DNA of 64,000 nucleotides from an uncultured Gallionellaceae bacterium (GTDB lineage: Bacteria > Pseudomonadota > Gammaproteobacteria > Burkholderiales > Gallionellaceae), in NCBI GenBank assembly GCA_903847155.1, contig CAINCU010000067.1, positions 1 to 64,000 of the forward strand, given 5' to 3'. The position numbers and the translations under genes are program-made. This document shows, one piece after another, positions 20,691-29,445 of this stretch. A model generated the notes under the pieces. It did not search any database and was not told the origin of the DNA. It was given only the letters and a program-made list of their open reading frames with translations. Within the stretch, counting starts at the first letter, position 1; each line of letters opens with the position of its first letter.

Positions 20691-22018
20691 GGTTGTGTCA
20701 CCAATTCACCGCGTAACGTGTGCATGGTTCCCGACAGAATTCGCACATCCACGAAACGCCCTAACATGCCGGGTGAGCCGGCAAAGTTCACCACGCGGTT
20801 GTTTTCAGTGCGTCCAGCCAGTTCCTGCGCGTTTTTCCGCGAAATATTTTCCACCAGCACCCGCTGTACTGTGCCACCCATTGCGTCGCTGACCTGCCGT
20901 TCCAGTTCGGCGATGCGCGCTTGCACACGATGCAGGCGCGCCAGTTTGGTTTCATTTGGCGTGTCGTCAGCCATCTCCGCCGCAGGCGTACCCGGACGCG
21001 GGCTGAAGATAAAACTGAAGCTGGCGTCGAAACCGACGTCGTCGATGAGCTTCAGAGTCGCCTCAAAATCAGCCTCGGTCTCACCGGGGAAGCCAATAAT
21101 GAAATCAGAAGTTATGGAAATATCTGGCCGTGCCGCGCGCAGTTTTCGCACGACTGATTTGTATTCCAGCGCGGTGTAGCCACGCTTCATCGCCGCCAGA
21201 ATTCGATCCGAGCCGGATTGCACCGGCAGATGCAAATGTCCGGCCAACTTGGGAATGGTCGCGTACAGATCGATCAAACGCTGCGACATTTCGCGCGGAT
21301 GCGAGGTGGTGAAGCGCAGACGCTGCACACTGGGCAATGCTGCCACCGCTTGCACCAGAAACGCGAAATCCACCGTATCGCCTTCTTCCGTTTCGCCCTG
21401 ATAGGCATTTACATTCTGTCCCAGCAAGGTGATCTCGCCCACGCCCTGCGCCGTCAGACTTAGCACCTCGCGTAGCACGTCTGCCAGCGGACGCGACATC
21501 TCTTCGCCGCGCGTATAGGGCACCACACAGTAGGTGCAGTATTTGCTGCATCCTTCCATGATGGAAACAAAAGCGGTGCCGTGTGAGGTTTGCGCGGCGG
21601 GCACGTGGTCGAATTTCTCGATCTCGGGAAAACTGATGTCTACTTGCTGCTTACCGCTCGCACGCCGCTCCGCAATAAGTTGCGGCAGACGATGCAAGGT
21701 TTGCGGGCCGAACACCACATCCACATAGGGCGCACGTTTAATAATGGTGTCGCCTTCCTGACTGGCCACGCAGCCGCCCACGCCGATCAACAACTTTGGA
21801 TTCCGTTGCTTCAAGGCTCGCGCGCGTCCCAGATCGGAAAATACTTTTTCCTCTGCTTTCTCACGAATTGAACACGTGTTGAACAAGATAACATCCGCCT
21901 CTTCCACATTATCGGTCAGCACCATCCCTTGATCGGCACACAGCACATCTGCCATCTTGTCCGAGTCGTACTCGTTCATCTGGCAACCATAGGTTTTTAT
22001 ATATAACTTTGTTTGCAC
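20687..22018 (-). CDS. miaB: tRNA-2-methylthio-N6-dimethylallyladenosine synthase
   Basis: MiaB adds the methylthio group to i6A37 of tRNAs using two Fe-S clusters. Visible are [17 protein letters not shown] (N-terminal cluster domain), [26 protein letters not shown], the radical-SAM motif [15 protein letters not shown] and a C-terminal TRAM domain. The ORF track starts at 22090. The GTG at 22018, with AGGG about 9 nt upstream, yields [15 protein letters not shown] and 443 residues, in line with the family. The extra 24 residues of the longer form look unrelated. Confidence 0.94.
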   Translation of the reverse strand: MQTKLYIKTYGCQMNEYDSDKMADVLCADQGMVLTDNVEEADVILFNTCSIREKAEEKVFSDLGRARALKQRNPKLLIGVGGCVASQEGDTIIKRAPYVDVVFGPQTLHRLPQLIAERRASGKQQVDISFPEIEKFDHVPAAQTSHGTAFVSIMEGCSKYCTYCVVPYTRGEEMSRPLADVLREVLSLTAQGVGEITLLGQNVNAYQGETEEGDTVDFAFLVQAVAALPSVQRLRFTTSHPREMSQRLIDLYATIPKLAGHLHLPVQSGSDRILAAMKRGYTALEYKSVVRKLRAARPDISITSDFIIGFPGETEADFEATLKLIDDVGFDASFSFIFSPRPGTPAAEMADDTPNETKLARLHRVQARIAELERQVSDAMGGTVQRVLVENISRKNAQELAGRTENNRVVNFAGSPGMLGRFVDVRILSGTMHTLRGELVTQP

Positions 22019-22137
22019 ATTTAATACCCTGAAGACTTGCTGACAATTGAGAGTCAACAACAAAGCCATTATTTTTCTGAGCCTTAGCAATAATATTGGA
22101 ATATCTTATAAAAATACTCATATAATTAAAAAAGCAT

Positions 22138-22190
22138 TAGTCGACTATTGTCATTATCAATGTTTAGCTAACTATTGCCATTCATTATAG
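22138..22190. promoter_or_regulatory. Direct repeats between miaB and the first small membrane-protein gene
   Basis: TAGTCGACTATTGTCATTATC and TAGCTAACTATTGCCATTCAT are imperfect direct repeats 27 bp apart. They lie 40-90 bp before the 32-aa ORF at 22228 and over 100 bp before miaB. The motif ACTATTGTCA also appears reversed before the DsrC-like cassette. The second repeat runs into TATAGA, a possible -10 element. Confidence 0.4.
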
Positions 22191-22227
22191 ATGTCATCCA
22201 AAACTGGCTCAAAAAGGGGAGAGAGAT

Positions 22228-22326
22228 ATGTCATATATTGCAGACGTAGCATCCATCGGTACCGCGATATTCTCGGTAATTTTTGCAGTGTGGATCACTA
22301 TTCAGCTTTTCAGTAAAACAGAATAA
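22228..22326 (+). CDS. 32-residue single-span membrane protein, first of a tandem pair
   Basis: Too short for the ORF track. AGGGGAG lies about 6 nt before the ATG. The product MSYIADVASIGTAIFSVIFAVWITIQLFSKTE is one hydrophobic helix with a short polar tail. It is a clear paralogue of the 32-residue ORF 195 nt downstream (14 identical positions, most others conservative, same length). Such conserved size and pattern with good ribosome sites argue for real genes. Single-helix accessory subunits of membrane complexes look like this, but I recognise no family. Confidence 0.75.
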   Translation: MSYIADVASIGTAIFSVIFAVWITIQLFSKTE

Positions 22327-22336
22327 TCCACAACTA

Positions 22337-22365
22337 GTGGGAAGTTATTACTTGTAACGTCCCAC
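22337..22365 (+). other. Stem-loop between the two small membrane-protein genes
   Basis: GTGGGA-A-GTTA-n7-TAAC-G-TCCCAC folds into a 10-bp stem 11 nt behind the first small gene. No U-run follows, so it may be an mRNA-stabilising or attenuating hairpin rather than a full terminator. Confidence 0.45.
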
Positions 22366-22521
22366 ATCAGTTCTCACTTGGCTTCCTTCTTCCCTACGGT
22401 GCATACCGTCAGGCTCTTGGTGTTATATTCAAAACTCTTGCCAATAAAATTTATTGTGCTACGATTTATTTTGTAGTTCCGTTGGTGTGTTTAATCTAAA
22501 TCCTGTAGGGAGGTGTCAAAA

Positions 22522-22620
22522 ATGTCATTTATCGCTGATATTGTAGCTCTCGGTTCGGCAGCATTTGTGGCAGTGTTTGCGTTGTGGATGTTGAAGCAAC
22601 TTTTCGCCGACAATAACTAA
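22522..22620 (+). CDS. 32-residue single-span membrane protein, second of a tandem pair
   Basis: Behind GGGAGG (about 8 nt before the ATG) this ORF encodes MSFIADIVALGSAAFVAVFALWMLKQLFADNN, again 32 residues with one membrane helix. Shared positions with the first copy include MS-IAD, G-A, F, FA-W and QLF. It ends 16 nt before a strong bidirectional terminator. A palindrome CAATAAA-A-TTTATTG at 22442 lies in the gap before it. No homologue with known function comes to mind. Confidence 0.78.
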   Translation: MSFIADIVALGSAAFVAVFALWMLKQLFADNN

Positions 22621-22636
22621 TTGCAATGCTGTTCCG

Positions 22637-22684
22637 CCCCAAATAATAAAGCTCCAGCTCATGCTGGAGCTTTATTATTTGGGG
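22637..22684. terminator. Perfect 22-bp inverted repeat, bidirectional terminator
   Basis: CCCCAAATAATAAAGCTCCAGC, a 4-nt TCAT loop, then its exact complement. A GC-rich inner stem is flanked by A/T-rich arms, so either strand shows a hairpin followed by a T-rich tail. It separates the plus-strand small genes from the minus-strand sensor kinase gene that converges on it. Confidence 0.85.
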
Positions 22685-22754
22685 TAGGCGCTTATTACAC
22701 GGGTTAAAGTCTACATAATCGGCTACGGATGGCTTTGCCGTTTTGAGATTCAAT

Positions 22755-24095
22755 CTACGCTGTTAGCGGCAACACAATATGCACTTCCAAACCTCCTGCC
22801 GGGTGGTTCGTCAAAATCAATTCACCGTTGTGGCGCTGCACGATATTGCGCGCGATGCTCAAACCGAGCCCAGTTCCGCCAGTTTCACGCGAACGTGAGC
22901 GTTCTATGCGAAAGAACGGAGCGAATACTTTCTCCAGCAGGTCCGGCGGAATGCCGGGGCCGTAATCTCGAATACGAATGTGGCATTGGCGCGCGTCACG
23001 GCTCAATGTAACTTCTGCGCGCTGGCCATATTTCACCGCGTTGTCCAACAGGTTGGAAAGCGCGCGGCGCAAAGTCAGCGGATACGCCTTGAGTTGCACG
23101 GGCGTATGTTCAAGGTAAGCCACTTGTTGCCCAGCTTCCGCCGCATCACTACACAAACTGTCCAGCAGCGAATCGAGATCGAGCAGTTGCTTGACTTCGC
23201 TGGTATCCAGACTACGTGCCAATTCCAATCCTTCCTGCAACATCTGCTGCATGGCCTGCATGTCGCCGACCAATTTGTTGCGCAATGTTTCGTCCGGTAG
23301 TTTTTCCAGACGCAAACGCATGCGCGTGAGCGGGGTTTGCAAATCATGGGTGATCGCGGCCAGCATGCCGGTGCGTTCGCGCACATCTTCGTAGATGCGC
23401 TTCTGCATGCGGTTAAACGCGCGCGTGGCGACACGCACTTCATTGCTTCCCTGTTCCGGCAACGCTACACCCGCGCGTGAGATGTCGAGCTGGTCGGCAG
23501 CATCGGCCAGTTGCCGCAACGGACGCGTGGCGATGCGTGCCACCAGCCAGGCCAGCAAACCGATACATAGTGCAAAAAGCAGCAGGGCACTCCACACCGG
23601 CGGCGGGGAAGACATGCCGCGCATGCGCGGCAGGGGAATAATCAGCACCAGCGGGCTGCCATCATGCAATTCGATGAAAACACGCTGACACTGCGGCGTT
23701 GCATTCAGGTGACGCGACCAGCGCATTTGCGCTTCGCCGCAGTCTGCCTTGTTTGGCAATCCAGCCTCGATTCTTAAATTGCCCAACCGCTGCCGCAGTG
23801 CATCTTCAAGTAGCTGGTCTCTGGTAATGGGCGGCGCATTGTCAAATGATAGATGTCCCTGCATGCCCATGCTGTGAGGCGAGAGCAAAAAATCGTTGCG
23901 TTGCAGCAGCGGCGTGTCTTCCAGTGTATCGATTAGGTCGGCAATTTCGCTCGACAAGTGTTGCACGCGCACGCGGTCGAATATTTCCTGCTGCCTGGCA
24001 TGGGTGAGCAACACCGTACCGGAAGCTGTCACGATCATGCCAACCAACAGAATAAGAAACAAGCGGCCATGCATGGAGCGAAAAATTGCAGTCAT
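22755..24095 (-). CDS. Sensor histidine kinase (OmpR/EnvZ-type partner)
   Basis: Two membrane helices (about residues 10-30 and 166-190) flank a periplasmic domain of about 135 residues. A HAMP segment follows, then the H-box ITHDLQTPLTRMRLRLE with the phospho-accepting histidine, the N-box SNLLDNAVKYG, and the ATP-lid boxes DYGPGIPPDLLEKVFAPFFRIE and GTGLGLSIARNIVQRHNG. The 446-residue protein starts 1 nt after the stop of its response regulator, so the two form one operon. The inducing signal is unknown; the neighbouring Spy/CpxP-like gene and efflux operon suggest envelope or metal stress. Confidence 0.93.
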   Translation of the reverse strand: MTAIFRSMHGRLFLILLVGMIVTASGTVLLTHARQQEIFDRVRVQHLSSEIADLIDTLEDTPLLQRNDFLLSPHSMGMQGHLSFDNAPPITRDQLLEDALRQRLGNLRIEAGLPNKADCGEAQMRWSRHLNATPQCQRVFIELHDGSPLVLIIPLPRMRGMSSPPPVWSALLLFALCIGLLAWLVARIATRPLRQLADAADQLDISRAGVALPEQGSNEVRVATRAFNRMQKRIYEDVRERTGMLAAITHDLQTPLTRMRLRLEKLPDETLRNKLVGDMQAMQQMLQEGLELARSLDTSEVKQLLDLDSLLDSLCSDAAEAGQQVAYLEHTPVQLKAYPLTLRRALSNLLDNAVKYGQRAEVTLSRDARQCHIRIRDYGPGIPPDLLEKVFAPFFRIERSRSRETGGTGLGLSIARNIVQRHNGELILTNHPAGGLEVHIVLPLTA

Positions 24096-24096
24096 G

Positions 24097-24825
24097 TCAT
24101 GTTCCCCTCTTTACTATGGTCGCCAACAAATAACCTTCGTTGCGTAGCGTCTTGATGAGTTTTGGTGAGCGCGCATCGTCGCCCAGTTTTTGACGCAGGC
24201 GGCTGATGTGCAGATCAATGGAACGATCCAGCGGATCGGTTTCGCGACCTTGGGTTAAGGTCAGCAACTGGTCGCGGTTAAGCGGCCGGTTGGGGCGCTC
24301 CAGCAAGGCTTTGAGCAAGCGGTATTCGCCCCCGGAAAGCATGACCACCAAGCCTTTGCTGTTTTGCAGTTGCCGCGTGCTGTCGTCCAGTGTCCAATCG
24401 GCGAAGTGCCACAATGCAGATGAGTTGGTTGAATCACTCACCGCTGTATTGCTGCGGCGCAACACGTTGCGGATGCGCACCAGCAATTCGCGCGGCTCGA
24501 ATGGTTTGCACAGATAGTCGTCCGCCCCCATCTCCAGACCCAGAATGCGATCCAGCGGCGCGCTGCGTGCGGTCAGCATGATGACCGGAATGGCAGAATG
24601 CGCGCGCAGATCGCGGCACAACGTCAGCCCATCGCTACCGGGAAGCGTAAGGTCTAGCACGATCAGATCAATCGGCGTAGTGTCCAGCATTTGCTGCATG
24701 GAAGCGCCATCCTGTGCCGTGCTGATATGCCAGCCCTGCTCGCCGAGATAGTCGGCCAGCAGGCTGCGAATATCCGCATCGTCATCTACAATCAGGATGC
24801 GCGGCGCTGTGGTGGAGATGTTCAT
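24097..24825 (-). CDS. OmpR-family response regulator
   Basis: The protein has a receiver domain (RILIVDDDADIRSLL, phospho-acceptor aspartate in LIVLDLTLPGSDG, lysine in YLCKPFEPRELL) and a winged-helix DNA-binding domain (LSGGEYRLLKALLERPNRPLNRDQLL, DRSIDLHISRLRQKLGDD). The ORF track begins at 25032 inside a repeat element; the ATG at 24825 gives MNISTTAPRILIVDDD and 242 residues, the family length. It is upstream of and coupled to the kinase gene. Confidence 0.93.
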   Translation of the reverse strand: MNISTTAPRILIVDDDADIRSLLADYLGEQGWHISTAQDGASMQQMLDTTPIDLIVLDLTLPGSDGLTLCRDLRAHSAIPVIMLTARSAPLDRILGLEMGADDYLCKPFEPRELLVRIRNVLRRSNTAVSDSTNSSALWHFADWTLDDSTRQLQNSKGLVVMLSGGEYRLLKALLERPNRPLNRDQLLTLTQGRETDPLDRSIDLHISRLRQKLGDDARSPKLIKTLRNEGYLLATIVKRGT

Positions 24826-24957
24826 ATAACGGACATTACAACGAAACTCGTTATCGCGGGCGACCGATACAAATCTGTACAAAATGTTCGCTGCCTGACA
24901 TACGCCGGATACATGCGGCGGGTTAAATGGGCACCGTGCTTCACGGCACATCATTTT

Positions 24958-25100
24958 AGGCTGCTTCAAAGAATTCAAAATTCTAAGCAAGACAAGGCGC
25001 GAGCAAAAAATTGCGACGCAGCATATAAGCAATATGTAAGGAGAAATTTCTTGTGAGTAACGCAGTATTGCGACGAAGTTTGGATTCTTTGAAGTAGCCT
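24958..25100. repeat. MITE-like element with 22-bp terminal inverted repeats
   Basis: AGGCTGCTTCAAAGAATTCAAA at the left end pairs with TTTGGATTCTTTGAAGTAGCCT at the right end (20 of 22). The 143-bp unit has no coding capacity of its own. It separates the response regulator from the divergent Spy/CpxP-like gene and contributes sequence up to 24 nt before that gene's start. Confidence 0.6.
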
Positions 25101-25123
25101 CAACTTAACAATGGAGAACGATC

Positions 25124-25582
25124 ATGAACAAGTCAGTGAAGATGATTATGGCGGGCATGGCGATTGTCGCACTATCGGCCAGCGTGTATGCGCGCGGCAA
25201 CGAGGACTGTGATTACGGCGAACGCGGTTCGATGATGGGTAGAAATAGCGGGCGCTGGGAGAAAATGCGCGAACAGCATCAGACTGCGCTGCATGACAAG
25301 CTGAAACTGACCGTACAGCAGGAAACCGCTTGGAAGAAATTCGTGTCGGTCAAACCGGTAATGGATCCGGCGACGCGTCCAGATCCCGCAGAGATGGCCA
25401 AGCTGAACGCACCGCAGCGTCTGGAAAAAGGCCTGGAACATATGCATGCAATGGAGGCCCGACTGACCGAACATCTGGCAGCTCTGAAAGACTTCTATGC
25501 GGTGTTGACGCCGGAACAGCAAAAAATCTTTGACGATCAAATGCCCACTCCGGGCAAACGGGGCCCTGGGCGCGGCAGATAA
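25124..25582 (+). CDS. Spy/CpxP-like periplasmic protein
   Basis: A signal peptide (MIMAGMAIVALSASVYARG, cleaved near residue 24) precedes a highly charged helical protein with two LTxxQ-type motifs, LKLTVQQETAWKKF and AVLTPEQQKIFDDQM. These are the marks of the Spy/CpxP/CnrX family of periplasmic chaperones and stress or metal sensors. GGAG lies about 8 nt before the ATG. It is divergent from the two-component operon, so it is a likely target or modulator of that system; this is inferred from position. Confidence 0.85.
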   Translation: MNKSVKMIMAGMAIVALSASVYARGNEDCDYGERGSMMGRNSGRWEKMREQHQTALHDKLKLTVQQETAWKKFVSVKPVMDPATRPDPAEMAKLNAPQRLEKGLEHMHAMEARLTEHLAALKDFYAVLTPEQQKIFDDQMPTPGKRGPGRGR

Positions 25583-25593
25583 GCATGGCCTGT

Positions 25594-25661
25594 GGAGATG
25601 CCCGTCATTAGGCGATCTGCATCAGGTATGTGGTGGAGATTGCCTATTGACGGGCATCTTC
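25594..25661. repeat. Dispersed 3'-end palindromic repeat, copy 3 (best-formed)
   Basis: Two 25-nt arms, GGAGATGCCCGTCATTAGGCGATCT and the near-exact complement of AGATTGCCTATTGACGGGCATCTTC, are separated by 18 nt. It begins 11 nt after the Spy/CpxP-like stop codon. Confidence 0.8.
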
Positions 25662-25830
25662 AGAAGGTGGGGTATTTTGCTGCAGGTTGCGCAAGTCATT
25701 TTGCCCAACCTGCATTCGTATTTTCAGATACAAGATTCAAAAACAAATTGACCGCGATTTACATCTACCCTCGTTAAAATCGGGTTGACGGATGCCGCGA
25801 GTTTGCACTGGCATCGACGAAAGGTTGCAA

Positions 25831-27273
25831 GTGAAGAGATTGCCACGCATTGTTCTATTGCTCATTCCGCTGGCCGGATGCGCGGTCGGGCCGGATTACG
25901 TCAAGCATGACCCCGCAGTGCCCGCGACCTGGGCCAACAGCGCGGGCGCGGGCAAGGTTAGCCAAGCGGGCGATGTCTCGCGCTGGTGGCAAACGCTGCA
26001 CGATCCGCTGCTGACCGAGCTGATCGACGAAGCATTGCGCAACAGTCCCGACATGCGCAGCGCACAGGCCAAGCTGCGCGAGTCGCGTTCCCGGCTCGAT
26101 TTGGCGGATGCCAATCTGTATCCCACCCTGGGCGCATCGCTCTCTGCCAGCAGAAGCAAGGGCAACGCCACCACCGGCACCGGTGCGACCGCCAATGTTT
26201 TCAACGCCGGATTCGATGCAAGCTGGGAGCCGGACATCTTCGGCGGACAGCGCCGCGCGCAGGAAGCCGCGAATGCCGACGCGGGTGCCACGCTGGCGAA
26301 TCTTTACAACACCCAGGTCTCGCTGTCTGCCGAGGTGGCGCTGAACTATGTGCAGTTACGCAGCTACCAGAAGCAACTGGACATCGCCCGCAACAATCTG
26401 GCGGCGCAACGCGAGACGCTGCAAATCACCGAATGGCGCGAACAGGCCGGACTGGTCACCATGCTGGAAGTGGAACAGGCACGCGGTAATGTGCTGCAGA
26501 CACAAGCCAGCATTCCCGCGCTTAATACCAACCTGACCAAAGCCGAAAACCGGCTGGCGATCTTGCTTGGCAAATTCCCTGCAGCGCTGCACGAAAAGCT
26601 GGCGACACCCGGCGCATTGCCCGTCTTGCCGGACAAAATTGCGCTCGGCATTCCCGCCGACACACTGCGCCAGCGTCCCGACGTGCAAGCCGCAGAAAGG
26701 CAGGTCGCTGCGGAAACCGCGCGCATCGGGCAGGATGCCGCCGCGCTGTACCCAAGCTTCACACTGAATGGCAGCCTTGGCTGGCAAGCTTTTACTGTGG
26801 GTGCGCTGGGCACCAGCAGTTCGCTGGCGCGCTCGTTCTCAGCCAGCATCGCGCAAAGTATCTTTGACGGCGGACGCCTGCGCAGCGTGCTCAAAGCGCA
26901 AAGCGCCGTACAGGAACAGGCGCTGATCGCCTACGAAAAAACCGTGCTGAGTGCACTGGAGGATGTGGAAAATTCACTGGCCGCTTACGCCAACAACCGC
27001 GAACGCGCGGCCGCCTTGCAACAGGCGGCCAGCTCCGCGCGCAACGCGGCGCAGATGGCCAGGCAGCGCTACGACAGCGGACTCATTGACTACCAGAGCG
27101 TGCTGGATACCGAACGCACCCGGCTTTCCAGCGAAGACAATCTGGCCGGTGCAGAGATGGATCAACTGACCGCGCTTATCGCACTGTACAAGGCCATGGG
27201 CGGAGGTTGGAGCGAGAACGTGACGACCATGAACACTGTGCAACCCCAACCAAATGAAAGCGGCAAATCATGA
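25831..27273 (+). CDS. NodT-family outer-membrane efflux lipoprotein
   Basis: This is a TolC-like channel of tripartite efflux systems. A lipoprotein signal ends in the lipobox LAGC, followed by AVGPDYVKHDPAVPATW, the usual opening of NodT/OprM-type proteins, and two outer-membrane-factor repeats with heptad-rich helices. The ORF track starts at 25792. The GTG at 25831 has AAGG 6 nt upstream and gives a short lipoprotein signal VKRLPRIVLLLIPLAGC (480 residues), so I prefer it. It overlaps the adaptor gene by ATGA. Confidence 0.9.
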   Translation: MKRLPRIVLLLIPLAGCAVGPDYVKHDPAVPATWANSAGAGKVSQAGDVSRWWQTLHDPLLTELIDEALRNSPDMRSAQAKLRESRSRLDLADANLYPTLGASLSASRSKGNATTGTGATANVFNAGFDASWEPDIFGGQRRAQEAANADAGATLANLYNTQVSLSAEVALNYVQLRSYQKQLDIARNNLAAQRETLQITEWREQAGLVTMLEVEQARGNVLQTQASIPALNTNLTKAENRLAILLGKFPAALHEKLATPGALPVLPDKIALGIPADTLRQRPDVQAAERQVAAETARIGQDAAALYPSFTLNGSLGWQAFTVGALGTSSSLARSFSASIAQSIFDGGRLRSVLKAQSAVQEQALIAYEKTVLSALEDVENSLAAYANNRERAAALQQAASSARNAAQMARQRYDSGLIDYQSVLDTERTRLSSEDNLAGAEMDQLTALIALYKAMGGGWSENVTTMNTVQPQPNESGKS

Positions 27274-28553
27274 GCAACAACGATCTTGGCTCGCGCAAGA
27301 AACAGCTTTTTGACCTCGTCAATTCCGGACGGGTCGGCAAGATTAATAAGGCACGCTGGATCGCTGCTGTGGTTGTCGCGCTCGTGCTCGGCTGGTACTT
27401 CTATCCATCCGGCAGTAGCAACGGCGTGCGCTACCTGACCGAGGAAGCAGCCAAAGGCGATCTGGTGGTGACGGTATCGGCCACCGGCAACCTGCTGCCC
27501 ACCAATCAGGTAGACGTGGGCAGCGAACTTTCCGGTATCGTCGATGCGGTGCTGGTGGACGAGAACGACATCGTCAAGCGCGGACAGCCACTGGTGCGGC
27601 TTGATCTTTCCAAGTTGAACGATCAGGTTACCAAGTCCAAAGCCGCCGTGGAGGATGCCAAGGCGCAAGTGGAACAGATGCAGGCCACGGTGAAAGAATC
27701 CAAGGCCAATCTGGCGCGCCTGAGCTGGGTGTCCGAGTTGTCGCACGGCAAGGTTCCTTCCAAAGCCGAGTTGGACACAGGTGTGGCCACGTTCTCGCGC
27801 GCCGAGGCGAATGAAGCCAGCGCGCGCGCCAACGAGGCGCAGGCGGATGCCACGTTGCGTTCGGATCAAACCAACCTGTCCAAGGCCACCATTCGTTCGC
27901 CGATTAACGGCATCGTGCTGATCCGCAAGATCGAACCGGGGCAAACGGTAGCCGCGTCGCTGCAAGCGCCGGTGCTGTTCACGCTGGCGGAAGATCTGTC
28001 GAACATGCAATTGCAAGTGAATGTGGATGAAGCCGATGTGAGTCAGGTCAAACCGGGACAACCGGCGCGCTTTACCGTCGACGCCTGGCCCGGCCGCAAA
28101 TTTCCGGCCGAGATCGTGCGCGTGGGATTTGGCGCGCAAACCACGGATGCCGTGGTGACCTACAAAACCATACTCAATGTATCCAACCGCGATTTGAGTT
28201 TGCGTCCCGGCATGACGGCCACGGCGGAAATCACCACGGCAAAACACGAGGGTGTATTGCTGGTGCCCAATGCGGCACTGCGTTTCACCCCGCCGCAAAC
28301 CGCGCCTGCCGAAAAGAAAGGCTCGTTTGTTTCAAGTTTGTTTCCGCGCGGCCCCGCGCGGCCCAAACTAGCGAAAACCGTTCCCGACAAAGCAGCCAGC
28401 ACAACCCGGAAAATCTGGTTATTGCAGGAGGACAAGCCCGTTGCCATCGAAGTCAAAATCGGACTGACCAACGGACGCTACACCGAAATTGTGAGCGGTG
28501 AATTGCAGCCCGGCATGGCCGTCATTACCGGAACACAGAAGATCGCAAAATGA
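27270..28553 (+). CDS. macA: MacA-like periplasmic adaptor (membrane fusion protein)
   Basis: The 427-residue protein has one N-terminal membrane anchor (RWIAAVVVALVLGWYFYP), then the lipoyl halves (GDLVVTVSATGNLLPTNQVDVGSELSGIV and TIRSPINGIVLIRKIEPGQTV) around a coiled-coil hairpin rich in K/A/E, and a beta-barrel domain (DEADVSQVKPGQPARFTVDAWPG). It connects an ABC exporter in the inner membrane to the outer-membrane channel. It lies between the NodT-like gene and the ABC ATPase gene, so all four genes form one export system. The substrate is unknown. Confidence 0.92.
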   Translation: MSNNDLGSRKKQLFDLVNSGRVGKINKARWIAAVVVALVLGWYFYPSGSSNGVRYLTEEAAKGDLVVTVSATGNLLPTNQVDVGSELSGIVDAVLVDENDIVKRGQPLVRLDLSKLNDQVTKSKAAVEDAKAQVEQMQATVKESKANLARLSWVSELSHGKVPSKAELDTGVATFSRAEANEASARANEAQADATLRSDQTNLSKATIRSPINGIVLIRKIEPGQTVAASLQAPVLFTLAEDLSNMQLQVNVDEADVSQVKPGQPARFTVDAWPGRKFPAEIVRVGFGAQTTDAVVTYKTILNVSNRDLSLRPGMTATAEITTAKHEGVLLVPNAALRFTPPQTAPAEKKGSFVSSLFPRGPARPKLAKTVPDKAASTTRKIWLLQEDKPVAIEVKIGLTNGRYTEIVSGELQPGMAVITGTQKIAK

Positions 28554-28630
28554 GTAACAAAAAATTTTCATTCAAGTTCGAGATCAAAGAGCCGTTCGTG
28601 GTGTACCCGCAAGGGGTAGGCCGTGGCTGT

Positions 28631-28708
28631 AAGGGGCATTCGCCCCAACAGCACACGCTCAGCTTGTCGAACCATGAATGGCCCTTCGACAAGCTCAGGG
28701 CGAACGGC
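28631..28708. repeat. Intergenic inverted repeats inside the efflux operon
   Basis: Between the adaptor and ATPase genes stand two hairpins: GGGGCATTCGCCCC, and a pair CTCAGCTTGTCGAA / TTCGACAAGCTCAGG. The second belongs to the TTCGACAAGCTCAGGGCGAACGG type of repeat that is widespread in proteobacterial intergenic DNA. Confidence 0.6.
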
Positions 28709-28722
28709 CTGGTGGATGTGCG

Positions 28723-29445
28723 ATGAATAACGCGACCATCCCCGCCGCAGATAGCGCGCTCATCTCCCTGTCCGCCATCACCAAAACTTACGGTCAGGGA
28801 CAAGCGGCTTTGCAAGCGCTGGGCGGTATTGACCTGTCGGTGCAACAAGGCGAGTTCGTGGCCATCATGGGGCCCAGCGGTTCGGGCAAATCGACGGCGA
28901 TGAATATCCTCGGTTGTCTGGACACGCCGACTTCCGGCGCATACGTCTTCGACGGCATGCACGTCGAACATTTGACGCGCGATCAACGCGCGCTGTTGCG
29001 CCGCAATTATCTGGGCTTCGTGTTTCAGGGCTTCAATCTGCTGGCGCGCACCTCGGCGCAGGAGAATGTAGAACTGCCGCTGCTGTATCGCGGCGAAACT
29101 GCCGAGGCACGCCACCAGATGGCCAAAGCGGCGCTTGCATCGGTCGGACTCAATGGCTGGGAACACCATACTTCCTCGGAGCTTTCCGGCGGCCAGCAGC
29201 AGCGCGTGGCTATCGCGCGCGCCATCGTGACCAACCCCAAGGTGCTGCTCGCCGACGAACCGACCGGCAATCTGGATTCCAAGCGCGGCCACGAGATCAT
29301 GGATCTGCTGGTCAGCATGAACCGCGATCACGGCATCACGATTTTGATGGTGACGCATGAGCCGGACATCGCCGCTTACGGCAAACGCACCGTGCATTTC
29401 GTCGATGGTGTCGTCGAAAGCGACAAGCTTAACGAGGTGACCTGA
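28723..29445 (+). CDS. macB: MacB-type ABC transporter ATP-binding protein
   Basis: A 240-residue ABC ATPase of the LolD/MacB type: Walker [16 protein letters not shown]-loop [10 protein letters not shown], signature [14 protein letters not shown], Walker [13 protein letters not shown] and the switch histidine in VTHEP. The ATG at 28723 is chosen because the ORF-track extension reads into a repeat element. In E. coli MacB the ATPase and permease are one chain; here they are separate genes. Its stop overlaps the permease start by one base. Confidence 0.92.
   Translation: MNNATIPAADSALISLSAITKTYGQGQAALQALGGIDLSVQQGEFVAIMGPSGSGKSTAMNILGCLDTPTSGAYVFDGMHVEHLTRDQRALLRRNYLGFVFQGFNLLARTSAQENVELPLLYRGETAEARHQMAKAALASVGLNGWEHHTSSELSGGQQQRVAIARAIVTNPKVLLADEPTGNLDSKRGHEIMDLLVSMNRDHGITILMVTHEPDIAAYGKRTVHFVDGVVESDKLNEVT

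Noticed and set aside
22529-22753. 74-residue minus-strand ORF antisense to the second small membrane protein
   Set aside because: It spans the perfect terminator palindrome and has no start signal.
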